Shown: positions 45,318 through 54,031, counted from the stretch's first letter. The stretch: 64,000 nucleotides of DNA from Nodosilinea sp. P-1105 (GCF_012911975.1 NZ_SMDQ01000001.1:62001-126000), one strand, 5' to 3'. A program made the numbers and translations. Notes: generated by a model from the sequence alone, not told the origin.

Positions 45318-45717
45318 GGACATAACTCTATCCCCCAGCGATCTCAGTTAAATATTGAGATTAAGCAAGTAAGAAAAAATAACATATTTTAAAATCTATC
45401 TATATCGAAAGACAGGTTATTGTTTTTGCTTAACTCTGTATCATACAAACGTAAATACCAAGTTTGCTTAGCGCTTCGATGGTCTCACAGGTAGACTTTC
45501 ATCGCCGTTCTGATTTTAGTGATTCTGCTATTGACTTTACACAGAATGCTTTAAGGAAGTGCCTTTCGAGAACTTAAAAAACAGTTTGAGCAGTCTCAGA
45601 TTTTGAGTGGATGTAGACCTTTTGAAGCGGCAGCAATAAAAATTAAAAAATGTTGACGAGCTCTTCCACTGCATCATTCAACTAATTGTCAGCTTTTACT
45701 CTATCAGGAGATTACAA
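45318..45717. other. A/T-rich intergenic gap
   Basis: About 400 bp without a recognisable gene, terminator or structured RNA. It is richer in A/T than its flanks. Confidence 0.5.
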
Positions 45718-46407
45718 TGACGTACTCTAATCAACCCATTGGCGATCAACATTGGCGATCAACCCCGAGATAGTCAGCCCTTGGGAAATTATGTTGAGCC
45801 TGCTGTTGTTGGCCCGAGTCAGGAATATCACGATATCGTGCGCTGGGGGCCAATTTTTGCTGGTTTGTTTACTGCGATCGCCACTCAACTCGTTCTAGGT
45901 GCCCTGGGGGTTGCCGTTGGTCTCACTACCATTGCCAATTCAGGTGCACCCCGATCTAACCTCGGAGATGTAGGTTCGGCTGTGGGTATTTGGTCGATTA
46001 TTAGCCTGCTAATTGCCCTGTTTATTGGGGGTTGGGTGACTGCGCGAGCCGCTGGCCCGATGAATAAAAGCAGCGCCCTGCTAAATGCCACTATTCTATG
46101 GGCTACAACCCTCGCCATTAGTGCTTGGCTACTTTCTGCTGGTGTTTCTGGAGCCTTCGGCATCGTGGCGTCTAACGCCGGTGATGCCATTGGTCAGGCT
46201 CAGCAGGGTGGGCTAACGTTACCGGACACAGCGCCCAATGTAACAGCCGATCAAACCAGAGATACTGCGGGTAATGCTGCAAAAGCAGGCTGGTCGTTCT
46301 TTATTGGCTCTTTGTTAGCCCTGGCCGCGGCTCTATTTGGTGCCAGTACCGGCACTCGTAGCGTTCGCACCAACTCAAAGTACGCTCCAGCTAAAGCTAG
46401 GGTTTAG
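45718..46407 (+). CDS. Membrane protein gene with a frame-shifting 13-bp duplication at its 5' end
   Basis: The main frame (45739-46407) gives 222 residues with three or four hydrophobic segments (FAGLFTAIATQLVLGALG, VGIWSIISLLIALFIGG, LWATTLAISAWLLSAGV, FFIGSLLALAAALFG). The natural start appears to be the ATG at 45718 preceded by AGGAG, reading MTYSNQPIGDQ. The 13 bases ATTGGCGATCAAC are present twice in tandem; deleting one joins that start in frame with PRDSQPLGNY. As it stands, translation must begin from a TTG at 45739 or the gene is broken. Family unknown; resembles short stress-related membrane proteins. Follows a gap after crtW. Confidence 0.6.
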
Positions 46408-46616
46408 AACCTAGTACTCTGAGGCAAAGGTAACCCCTATTGGCCTGATTGGCTGACAAAACCTGTGAAATGCCTGCTATCGCGCCACCCAACCTACGAA
46501 GGCAGGGTCTACGGTATACGGTGCAAGGTCTACGGCTCGCCTTAAACCGCCTACCGTAAACCGTGGCCCCTAAATCGCATCTCTCGTCATTATTTTTTTG
46601 ACTGACTACTAGTTTC

Positions 46617-47948
46617 TTAAAGCTGCTCGATCGCACCAATAGTGTCTAAGTATTGCGCTTTAATATCCTGGCGGTCGAGCTCTTCGACGATGGCATCATG
46701 GCTGCCCCGCTTAATCATCTGGGCCTGGCGCCTAAGGGCGGCGCGGTCGGCGGGTCGGTAGGTAAAGGGGGCAATCACCGCGATCGCCTCCAGCAGCCGT
46801 ATGGTCACCGCCACACTTGACCGCCCATTCTGCCGAATTTGGTTAAAGGCGGCATCGGTGACATCCTCAAATGACAGAGATACCGTCACCAATCGCAGCT
46901 GGTTTTGATTATCGTAGCGGTGGGACCAGGGAATGTCACGCCGGGCCAGATGGCACAGGGTGGCACTGATTTGGTCTATACAGCGGATGGCCGTAAACGG
47001 ATCATTAATGCCTGGCGACAGGGCTCGTACGGCAATCTCGACCAGCTGGTTGATGGAAAATTCTAGGTCTTGCTGGTTGGTGCGCTTAGATCCAAGTACA
47101 AAGGCCCCATCAATTTGGGATCTCAGGGACTTATTGACCTTGTCTTTAGGAAAGACCCGCGCCAGTTCGCTACCCTGCACCACAAAGCGACCGGCCCGCA
47201 ACTGCACTTGAATCATCAGATCGTTCTCTGTGGCAATCTGCATGAGTCGGCCATCGTCAAAAGCCTGGAGATAGCCGTCACCTTTAGCATTGACGGGGTA
47301 AGAGTGGCGGTTAAAATCTGCGGGTATATCGGCGGCGGCGGCGGCTCTTTGGCTTAAGAAGCTGTGTTCAGTAGCTTCAGGAAACAGCCGCTGGATGGCT
47401 TGCTCTAGGTCGTCGCCGACGGCTGTGATCACGTTATCCACCTGAATGGATGAGGCGGCATGGTGCAGAAAATAAATTAGCACGCCGATGCTGGCGATCG
47501 CTAAGCCAATGGCGCAGGTTACCGCTATATGGGGCACAAACTCGCGGCCCTCTGATTCATTGACCGTGCGCAGCACCATCAGGGAGTACACAAAGGTAGA
47601 AATAAACGTACCCAGCACTACCTGGTTGCCAGTATCTTGCATAAAATTTCGCAGCAGACGCGGCCCAAATTGGGAAGAGGCCAGCTGCAGCGCCACAATC
47701 GTGATGGAAAATGCGGTGGTGGCCACACTCACCATAGAACCCGCGATCGCAGAGAGCACCGCCCGCGACCCGCTAGGCCCCAATGAATATATCAAGTTCA
47801 CCTCACTGATGACGTCAGACCCTAGCCAGTGGTCAATACCAATGGTAAAAAACGAAAGCCCGATGGCTAGCCCTACCATTAGTGACGGCAAAAACCAAAA
47901 GCTAGAGTTTAAGGAATCCCACCATTTGCTTAACTTTGCAGCTTCCAT
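46617..47948 (-). CDS. DUF2254 family membrane protein
   Basis: About 443 residues from the ATG at 47948. The N-terminal half has four membrane segments (FWFLPSLMVGLAIGLSFF, AIAGSMVSVATTAFSITI, QVVLGTFISTFVYSLMVL, CAIGLAIASIGVLIYFL). The conserved DUF2254 sequence SSQFGPRLLRNFM lies between. The C-terminal half is soluble and contains SPGINDPFTAIRCID, a family signature. Function unknown. The preceding 46408-46616 gap holds short inverted TACGGT motifs only. Confidence 0.85.
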   Translation of the reverse strand: MEAAKLSKWWDSLNSSFWFLPSLMVGLAIGLSFFTIGIDHWLGSDVISEVNLIYSLGPSGSRAVLSAIAGSMVSVATTAFSITIVALQLASSQFGPRLLRNFMQDTGNQVVLGTFISTFVYSLMVLRTVNESEGREFVPHIAVTCAIGLAIASIGVLIYFLHHAASSIQVDNVITAVGDDLEQAIQRLFPEATEHSFLSQRAAAAADIPADFNRHSYPVNAKGDGYLQAFDDGRLMQIATENDLMIQVQLRAGRFVVQGSELARVFPKDKVNKSLRSQIDGAFVLGSKRTNQQDLEFSINQLVEIAVRALSPGINDPFTAIRCIDQISATLCHLARRDIPWSHRYDNQNQLRLVTVSLSFEDVTDAAFNQIRQNGRSSVAVTIRLLEAIAVIAPFTYRPADRAALRRQAQMIKRGSHDAIVEELDRQDIKAQYLDTIGAIEQL

Positions 47949-48266
47949 CAAACGTTAAACCTCCTGAGAACCTTCCTTAATCTAATAATAGAATTGAGGA
48001 AATTTGCTACATTTTTAGCTAAATCAATCAATTCGAACAGGACTAAAACAGTAGTTCAACTTCTCGGCACCCAAGACCCCAGGTATACGCAAAGTCTCAA
48101 CGCTTTTTTTCTCGATGACTAAGTTGACTGATTCAACCTGTAATCAGTTGACGCTGTCAAACAACTCATGCATGAAATAGAACTTCCACAGGTAACAATA
48201 GACCCATAGGCCGATAAATCTGGACAGACAGAGTCGGTCTAGACCAACTTACAGAAGGATACCTCC

Positions 48267-48449
48267 ATGAGCATTGAAGATAGAGCTAAGGCCGCTGCCA
48301 AAAAAGTTGAAGGCAAAGTTGAAGAAACTGCTGGCGATCTAACCGGAAACCACGAAACCCAGGCCAAGGGAAAGGCTAAACAGGCCGAAGGTGACCTGCG
48401 CAACACCGTCGAAGACGGCAAAGACAAGGTCAAAAAAGTCATCGACTAG
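48267..48449 (+). CDS. CsbD-like stress protein
   Basis: A 60-residue Lys/Ala/Glu-rich helical protein beginning MSIEDRAKAAAKKVEGKVEE. The pattern GKVEETAGDLTGNHETQAKG is that of the CsbD family, small general-stress proteins of unknown mechanism. It has a GAAGGATACC ribosome-binding region. The preceding 47949-48266 shows no other gene. Confidence 0.9.
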   Translation: MSIEDRAKAAAKKVEGKVEETAGDLTGNHETQAKGKAKQAEGDLRNTVEDGKDKVKKVID

Positions 48450-48479
48450 CCCATCGACTAGCCCACCAACATCAACGGT

Positions 48480-48509
48480 CTGAGTTGATTCCCCGGGGAA
48501 TCAACTCAG
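48480..48509. terminator. Perfect 30-bp palindrome after csbD
   Basis: CTGAGTTGATTCCCC followed immediately by its reverse complement GGGGAATCAACTCAG. It lies 30 bp after the csbD-like stop, which suggests a terminator hairpin, but no T-run follows. Confidence 0.5.
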
Positions 48510-48554
48510 GGTGCATCCCACTTTTGTAACCCACTCCCAGAGAAGCAAGCTACA

Positions 48555-48661
48555 CCCTAGACCCTCTCCCAGGGAGGGCTACTAAGTCACATAAGTCCCG
48601 AAACCCTCGCGGACAGGGCTTTCCCTCCATCCCCCAGCCCCTTCCGCCCTGGGAGGAAGGT
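48555..48661. repeat. Half copy of the 224-bp MITE-like element
   Basis: GGGCTACTAAGTCACATAAG, AGGGCTTTCCCTCCATCCC and the CCTTCC...GGGAGGAAGG end match the right half of the element at 31224-31447, in the other orientation. Confidence 0.75.
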
Positions 48662-48754
48662 AGCACCTTGTGCTTGTCAGCGATGCTTTTGGGGCCAGCA
48701 CTACTGCTGCGAAAGCAAGTCACGCGAAAGCAAGTCAACCTTAAGGAGTAAGTT

Positions 48755-49024
48755 ATGAACATCATTGCCTGGATTATTTTAGGGCTGCTGGCGGGAGCGA
48801 TCGCAAAGGCAATCGTCCCCGGCTATCAGGGCGGCAACTGGCTAGCCACCATGCTGCTGGGCATTGTCGGCGCGTTTATCGGCGGCACCCTGCACACGTT
48901 TCTTCAGAATGGCAACTTCCAAATTACGGCCCCAGGGCTGAGCTTTTTTGGGGTGTTTTTAGCCGTTCTGGGGGCAATCATTGCGATTTTCCTCTACGGC
49001 ACACTGACGCACAGAAATGTGTAG
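48755..49024 (+). CDS. GlsB/YeaQ/YmgE family stress membrane protein
   Basis: An 89-residue protein with three hydrophobic segments: IIAWIILGLLAGAIAKAIVPG, NWLATMLLGIVGAFIGGTL, and FGVFLAVLGAIIAIFLYG. That pattern with Gly-rich loops marks the transglycosylase-associated/GlsB-YeaQ family linked to stress. A TAAGGAG ribosome-binding site precedes the ATG. It belongs to a row of small stress genes (CsbD, DUF2254) in this part of the window. Confidence 0.9.
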   Translation: MNIIAWIILGLLAGAIAKAIVPGYQGGNWLATMLLGIVGAFIGGTLHTFLQNGNFQITAPGLSFFGVFLAVLGAIIAIFLYGTLTHRNV

Positions 49025-49162
49025 ATCGGTGCAGGCGATCGCAGCTTTGGCCACGGCCCGAGCTGCGATCAGAAGAGGTGCAGGGCACCGCCCATCCCAG
49101 CAAACTATTTAGGACGGACGGCTCCGCTGCCCGTGGTCCAGCAACCTAAAAAGGCGATAGAA

Positions 49163-49648
49163 ATGAGCATTGTAAAAACTCTAATTGTCAATGCCGATGC
49201 CGAGTGCCGCTACCTGACCCCTGGGGAAGTGGATCAGATCAAGATTTTTGTCGCTAGCGGTAGCCGGCGGGTGCGGTTGGTGCAGGCATTGGCGGATGGG
49301 CGCGATCGCATCGTCAAACAAGCGGCCAACCAACTCTTTCAAAAGAACCCCAGTTTAGTGGCCCCCGGCGGCAACGCCTACGGCAAAGACATGACCGCCA
49401 CCTGCCTGCGCGATATGGACTATTACCTGCGGTTGGTCAGCTACGGAGTCGCCGCCGGAGACACCACCCCCATCGAAGAGATTGGCGTAATTGGCGTGCG
49501 CCAAATGTACAACTCCCTGGGCACCCCGCTGGCGGGAATAGGCGAAAGCATTCGCGCCATGAAAACCGCCACCACTTCACTGCTGTCTTCGGCTGACAGC
49601 AGTGAAGTGGGCGCGTATTTCGACTACCTGATTCAGGTATTTCGGTAG
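49163..49648 (+). CDS. Allophycocyanin alpha-like phycobiliprotein (ApcA paralog)
   Basis: A 161-residue phycobiliprotein from the ATG at 49163. It opens [20 protein letters not shown], has [20 protein letters not shown], and carries the bilin-binding C81 in [18 protein letters not shown]. The C-terminal portion ([20 protein letters not shown]) differs from standard ApcA. No apcB or apcC follows, so it is an isolated gene away from the phycobilisome core operon. Orphan ApcA-like subunits exist in several cyanobacteria and may absorb at other wavelengths or form special cores. A perfect 16-bp hairpin lies inside the gene near its 3' end. Confidence 0.85.
   Translation: MSIVKTLIVNADAECRYLTPGEVDQIKIFVASGSRRVRLVQALADGRDRIVKQAANQLFQKNPSLVAPGGNAYGKDMTATCLRDMDYYLRLVSYGVAAGDTTPIEEIGVIGVRQMYNSLGTPLAGIGESIRAMKTATTSLLSSADSSEVGAYFDYLIQVFR
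49572..49610 (+). other. 16-bp perfect hairpin inside the ApcA-like gene
   Basis: CCACTTCACTGCTGTC pairs exactly with GACAGCAGTGAAGTGG across a 7-base loop (TTCGGCT). It encodes part of the [14 protein letters not shown] segment. Confidence 0.85.
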
Positions 49649-49681
49649 GTCGCCCAGCCTGACCTTTAGACAGATTATTTT

Positions 49682-49900
49682 ATGAACACCAACCTTGCCA
49701 CAGCTGTATCGACTTTGGAGAAAACCTACGGTTGTCCCAGCGTGATCGCGCAAAAGCGGTCCCTAGGCGTTAGACACCTGTGCCCCTGCTGCTCAAATGT
49801 ACTGCTGCGGCATGCACGATCAAACCAGGTTTACTGGCGCTGCGGCCACTGCTATCAAACCATGCCCTTACTCGGAGATAGCGTAGACTTTACGATCTAG
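49682..49900 (+). CDS. Small zinc-ribbon protein
   Basis: A 72-residue protein with CPCCSNVLLRH and WRCGHCYQTMPL, giving two Cys-x-x-Cys pairs 19 residues apart that suit a zinc ribbon. The N-terminus is a short helix. I do not know the family. It follows the ApcA-like gene on the same strand. Zinc-ribbon proteins of this size often bind nucleic acid or partners. Confidence 0.6.
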   Translation: MNTNLATAVSTLEKTYGCPSVIAQKRSLGVRHLCPCCSNVLLRHARSNQVYWRCGHCYQTMPLLGDSVDFTI

Positions 49901-49932
49901 GTAATCCGGTAAGCGTCCCTAGAACTATGTTG

Positions 49933-49990
49933 GCTGAGCGAAGTCGAAGCCAAAACCTAGTCGAAAGTTCCCTTCGACTCCGCTCAGGGG
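49933..49990. repeat. Inverted repeat in the intergenic gap
   Basis: CTGAGCGAAGTCGAAG and CTTCGACTCCGCTCAGG face each other across about 20 bases. Similar words occur at 29378 and 54519-54562. Confidence 0.6.
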
Positions 49991-50065
49991 ACGGTTACGT
50001 AATCCGTACCCCATGGCAGTCTTTGCCCCTGAAGAATTCCTTATACCTTATAGTGGGTTGTCACG

Positions 50066-50578
50066 ATGATCTATGACAGTCAGCTTCTTCTCAACCCTAG
50101 CATTCTAGCGGGTGCTCAGATACTGGTCGTTGACAACGATGACGACAGCCGCTGTATTTGCAAAACTTTGTTTGAAACCTGCGGCGCTCAGGTGACAACC
50201 CTGGAGTCGATCGCCGATGCAGTGACTCTTTTAGATTACCTAGTTCCCGATATATTGATCTGTGAAATTAGGTTTTTCAATGAAGACTTTTTACCACTGA
50301 TTCAGAAAGCAAAAAATATTATTTTAGGCCAGAAGGAGGCGATTCCAATCTTGATGGTTTCAGCCTTCTGTGCAGCTAGTTTTTCTCATGACCTGCTGGC
50401 AATGGCGGAAGGCCACCTGCTCAAGCCCATTGACATTGGCGATCTCGTCGACGAGGTTCAGAACTTAGTTCGCCCAACACAGGTACTCCAGACCGTCAAC
50501 AGCCAAGACCGAGTTGTCAAGCCCAGAGCCTGGAAGAAGTCCCACGCTGCAGCCACAGCTCACTTGGCAGCATGCTGA
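50066..50578 (+). CDS. Receiver-domain protein with Glu at the phosphoacceptor position
   Basis: A 170-residue protein dominated by a response-regulator receiver fold: ILVVDNDDDSRCICK near residue 20 gives the acidic pocket (D23, D25, D26), the switch strand ends PDILICEIRF, and the conserved Lys is in HLLKPIDIGDLV. The residue at the usual phospho-Asp place is E67, which often mimics the phosphorylated state. A 45-residue basic/Ala-rich tail follows. No DNA-binding or enzyme output domain is present. It may be a constitutive partner for a larger system. Confidence 0.75.
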   Translation: MIYDSQLLLNPSILAGAQILVVDNDDDSRCICKTLFETCGAQVTTLESIADAVTLLDYLVPDILICEIRFFNEDFLPLIQKAKNIILGQKEAIPILMVSAFCAASFSHDLLAMAEGHLLKPIDIGDLVDEVQNLVRPTQVLQTVNSQDRVVKPRAWKKSHAAATAHLAAC

Positions 50579-50701
50579 ATTAAAGGAGCTTGTCTAAATG
50601 TAAACATTAGCTACATTGTCAAACAAATCATACATCCAATTAGACAGCCCGGTGGGAAGTTTGTAGGTAATCATTTATGTCGGCATAGCCTTCTAAAAAT
50701 C

Positions 50702-50983
50702 ATGGCTTACATCCTTTCTCTATTAAAGTCTAGATCGCCCGATCAATTACCGAGTCCAGTCTCTTCACCGATTCTTTGCTACTACATCAACAATACGGTA
50801 GATACGCAAATTATTCGGATGATAAGTGATTCAGTACACTATTTTGAGCGCATCGTCTTTCCAGAAGAGAGAGTCTTATTTGAGGCATTTTTAGAGTCTT
50901 ATCTAGAAATTTATTCACCTCTTCCAGATGGGGCTCGAATAACTCGATCTGAGTGCAGACTGTTTCAGGTCAATGAAAGCTAA
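50702..50983 (+). CDS. DUF1830-like small protein
   Basis: A 93-residue protein. ILCYYINNTVDTQIIRMISD followed by FERIVFPEERVLFEAFLES fits the DUF1830 pattern, a cyanobacterial family of unknown function with a CYYIN-type N-terminus. The gap from 50579 holds nothing else. It lacks a membrane segment. Confidence 0.6.
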   Translation: MAYILSLLKSRSPDQLPSPVSSPILCYYINNTVDTQIIRMISDSVHYFERIVFPEERVLFEAFLESYLEIYSPLPDGARITRSECRLFQVNES

Positions 50984-51015
50984 ATCCCTAACGGTAGTTT
51001 TTCTCAGGAGGCCCC

Positions 51016-51324
51016 ATGACTAATGAAAAAGCCCAGGCACAGGATGCAAACTCAATTCCTAAAAATGCTAGTGACGGCAGCGAGCTGATTCCCGCTGAGG
51101 TGAAGGCCAATCTTCGCCACGACGATGATCAGCTCACTAGCGATGTTGCCATCCCAGGTACGACGGTAGACGATGAAGGGCTGATTAACAATTTCGCCAC
51201 CGAGCCCACGGTATACCCCTCGACTTACCCTTCACCCCGGCAGCAGCGACGATATATTTTTCTAGGGGCCGCAGCCATTTTGCTGGTGGCTATTTTGGTG
51301 CTGATTTCTGTCTCGGTTAGTTAA
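51016..51324 (+). CDS. Acidic protein with a C-terminal membrane segment
   Basis: A 102-residue protein starting after a strong AGGAGG site. The first 75 residues are hydrophilic and acidic; one membrane helix (YIFLGAAAILLVAILVLISV) closes it, so it is likely a tail-anchored protein facing the cytoplasm. I do not recognise the family. Confidence 0.6.
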   Translation: MTNEKAQAQDANSIPKNASDGSELIPAEVKANLRHDDDQLTSDVAIPGTTVDDEGLINNFATEPTVYPSTYPSPRQQRRYIFLGAAAILLVAILVLISVSVS

Positions 51325-51500
51325 AATTTTGGCCTGGTAGAGGGCCTGATCGGCGTGGCGAAGCAGGGTAGTGAGGTTAGCACCATCTTGCGGAAATAGG
51401 GTAATGCCAATAGCTGGTGCTGATGTGCAGCTGATGGTTATCGATGGCGAAGGTAGAGGTCAACTGTTCGAGGCCGACCGGTGGTTTTTGGGCCAGGTAA
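51325..51500 (-). pseudogene. Decayed GGDEF-domain fragment
   Basis: Read on the minus strand, GLEQLTSTFAIDNHQLHIST continues after a one-base shift as IGITLFPQDGANLTTLLRHA and DQALYQAK. This is the C-terminal third of a GGDEF (diguanylate cyclase) domain. The frameshift, missing GGDEF motif and lack of a start show it is a relic. Confidence 0.6.
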
Positions 51501-51539
51501 CAAGGAGGATAAGAAATCCCACTGGTCACGGGTCAGGTT

Positions 51540-52110
51540 GCTGGCATAGAACGACCGCCGATTGATGGACCGACAACAAGATCTGGGATCTAGTCTTACA
51601 AAAAGACTCTAGTATCCTAAAATGGGTCTCCATATAAGACCCATGAGTCTTCTAGGTGTACTTTGGGTTCACGGTGATTTTGCCAGGGGTTTAAACGTTT
51701 TCCTCTAAAGACAGGAAAAACTAATCAAAGGATCTCATTCCAAGACTAGGCTTAGGAGTAATGAGTCCCATGAAAACAACGCTGAGTCTCATATTGGTGC
51801 AATTAGTCAGCCGCCTGGTAGCTACCCAGAGGACGTGAAAAATGCGGGTAATGTTTGCTGGGGTTAGATAAGATCGAGGGTGAAAGCAGCGATCGCCCAG
51901 GCAGGTAAAGGGGCTCATGTAGGTGCGATCGCCAGAGTAATGGGCCAAAACAGGGTCTGCAGGGGCCAAAAATTTAGTCCATTTATAGTCCTGTCAATAT
52001 CAACCCGCCCTGAAACCCTTTTCAAGAAGCAGTTCTAGCAATTTGACTATTTGCATTACCCACAACTACTCAACCGTCACATTAAAGTGTCTATTCACGG
52101 ACAGGGTGCG
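51540..52110. other. Gap without recognised genes
   Basis: Contains TAAGACCCATGAGTCTTC-type short inverted words near 51600-51660. An 82-residue minus-strand frame at 51721-51969 is not supported by any motif. Confidence 0.5.
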
Positions 52111-52129
52111 GGATGGGTGAACTGAACAT

Positions 52130-52345
52130 CAGGACCTTTCATCCCCTCCCACGGAGGGGTGCCCGTTCGCGTTCGCGAAGCGTTCCGAGGAAAAGCGTTC
52201 CGCAGGAAAGGGCGGGGTGGTCCCCTCCCACGGAGGGGTGCCCGGAGGGCGGGGTGGGTTCTTCTGGCTTGCTTGACCCACCCCTACCTACTTCGACAGG
52301 CTCAGCACAGGCCTCCAAAGGAGGGGATTTTGGACCTTGATGCCA
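52130..52345. repeat. Dispersed repeat of about 210 bp, forward copy
   Basis: Includes CCCACGGAGGGGTGCCCG twice, GCGAAGCGTTCCGAGG and CTTCGACAGGCTCAGC. An inverted copy lies at 62430-62645 and partial copies at 56560-56630 and 31009-31050. The translated frames over it are not genes. Confidence 0.8.
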
Positions 52346-52620
52346 TCAAACCTTTACATCTGGAAACCCTAAATTCAAGTCTTGACGCTGCACTAAGCAC
52401 CAGTCCGGGAATTAAGCATCTCCACTATCTTTATTTGGGACCAGAGCAAGCCAAAAGAAGACTAGATAAAATATGAATTAGTCTCATTTTGAGATGTACT
52501 CTATCTGGCGTTAGCAATCGAGGTGATTCGTCAAAGTGGGATGAGCATCTTGCCTATATAGGCGGGCCACCTACTATACGGATCCTCACGATTCATGCAG
52601 GATTGCCATAGCCCCTGAGA

Positions 52621-52869
52621 TCAGTCCTCCAAATCCTCAGGGCTGATTAGCTCTCCTAAGTAAAGCGTCACAAACTCCTGTGCCGCTTTGGGATTCACAG
52701 AATTTAGCGCCTTCACAATCTCGGAGACAGTCTCCGCTGTAGGATCTCGCTGCTCGTGAAACCACCGAAACACCACTGACCGACGCACGCCCAAAAGCGT
52801 CGCCAACTTGTTCTGGCTAATCTCGTAGGTTTCCAAAACTGTTTTCAAGGCATGCCCGGCTCTTCCCAT
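52621..52869 (-). CDS. XRE-type helix-turn-helix regulator
   Basis: About 82 residues from the ATG at 52869; an earlier ATG at 52926 would add 19. The HTH unit is ISQNKLATLLGVRRSVVFRW with FHEQRDPTAETVSEIV. The rest is a helical cap. It is divergent from a small ORF at 52966 and may regulate the shared 100-bp region. Chromosomal single-domain XRE proteins of this kind often control their own promoter or a nearby partner. Confidence 0.75.
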   Translation of the reverse strand: MGRAGHALKTVLETYEISQNKLATLLGVRRSVVFRWFHEQRDPTAETVSEIVKALNSVNPKAAQEFVTLYLGELISPEDLED

Positions 52870-52965
52870 GCCCTGAATGATCTCAGAGGGAAGAAACGTC
52901 GTAAATGGACACTTAATGGCGTACATTCACTATATGATGACAGTGTAAGCCAATGAGTGTCCATC

Positions 52966-53220
52966 ATGATCTCTAACTTCCAGGCCACTGACGCGAAATC
53001 CAAATCCCTAAACCCTCTGGAGCAGCCTGCTCCTGTGCCCCAGCCCCATCAAGAAACCGTTCGCATTACCGTCACCGGCTCCCCTGAAGGGGTAAAAGCC
53101 GTCATCTACGACCTGCACAGCCGCCGCTTTGCTGAAGCTAACGACTGGTGCCCCCTAGTACCCACTGGCAAGGTAGGTGAGGTTATGACAGTTCTGATAA
53201 AGCGAGTGTGGGTTGATTGA
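52966..53220 (+). CDS. Small hypothetical protein
   Basis: About 84 residues from the ATG at 52966; a GTG at 52957 is possible. ETVRITVTGSPEGVKAVIYD followed by HSRRFAEANDWCPLVP looks like a small beta-alpha fold common in unnamed cyanobacterial proteins. No motif of known function. It is divergent from the XRE regulator. Confidence 0.55.
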   Translation: MISNFQATDAKSKSLNPLEQPAPVPQPHQETVRITVTGSPEGVKAVIYDLHSRRFAEANDWCPLVPTGKVGEVMTVLIKRVWVD

Positions 53221-53399
53221 GCGCTGATCGACAAGCCCCTATTGCCCTATTTGTCAGGGCCGCTAATTCTCGGGGCCAATGAAAGCGGCCCAGTAATAAT
53301 GCTGACAGTCCCCACCCTGGTGTCCAGGCGGAGCATTAGTTTTAGTCTTGACGCTACAGTCTTGACGCTGCGTGGCCTAACCCTGACCCCAGCGCACCG

Positions 53400-54031
53400 T
53401 CAAAAGAATTGACTCACAGTCACCCTAAACCCAGGCAGAACGGGGCTCGTCAGTTGATCATCAGCATAGAGAGAAACCGCTAACTTCAGTAGCCCCCCCT
53501 CGTGGCGATACACCTCTAGTTTGCGCTGTTTGCGGTCCGCGATCCAATATTCCAACACCCCATAGGCAGGCTCTCGCGGCGATAGACCTCTAGCTTACGC
53601 TGTTTGCGGTCTGCGATCCAATATTCCAACACCCCATAGGCAGAGTAGATTTTCAGCTTTGCGTCTTTGTCCCGCCGTTCGTTCTTTTCCCCAGGCGACA
53701 AAATTTCCACGACTAGTTCTGGGGCGGCAATCAAGTGCCCGGCCTCGTCCAGCATGGTATCTAACCGCTCATGACTGGCCCACACCATGTCTGGAATCAC
53801 ACTATCAATCTCAGAAAACACCAATCCTGGGTTGACTGCGGCCTCGCCCAAGCCGATCTGTACCGACCAGCCTTCTAAAGCCATACCAATTTTGACAGAG
53901 ACATTTTGATGCTTCCAGTGAGGGGCTCTGGTCGCAAACAGCTCTCCATCAATAATTTCGTAGCGCCGCCCGTCCTCAGGCAACACCTCTAAATCCGCAA
54001 CCGTCCAACGGACATTTGTGTTGGCAGACAT
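53400..54031 (-). pseudogene. Uma2-family nuclease gene frameshifted by a 74-bp tandem duplication
   Basis: From the ATG at 54031 the sequence follows the Uma2 family: RWTVADLEVLPEDGRRYEII, then VIPDMVWASHERLD, APELVVEILSPGEKNERRDKD and KLKIYSAYGVLEYWIADRKQ, where the catalytic Asp/Glu/Lys positions seem intact. A 74-bp tandem duplication (53499-53644) then shifts the frame and ends the main ORF at 53516. Without it the reading would continue from VYRHEGGLLKLAVSLYADD to a stop at 53400. The copies differ by several bases, so the duplication is not very recent. The truncated protein might still fold. Confidence 0.75.
53499..53644. repeat. 74-bp tandem duplication inside the Uma2 gene
   Basis: Two direct copies containing CCAATATTCCAACACCCCAT, offset by 74 bp, with a few mismatches. 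It causes the frameshift. Confidence 0.9.

Noticed and set aside
46397-46639. 80-residue minus-strand frame between two genes
   Set aside because: Overlaps neighbouring genes and is composed of short inverted TACGGT motifs.
51721-51969. 82-residue minus-strand frame
   Set aside because: Lacks any familiar motif and lies in a decayed region.
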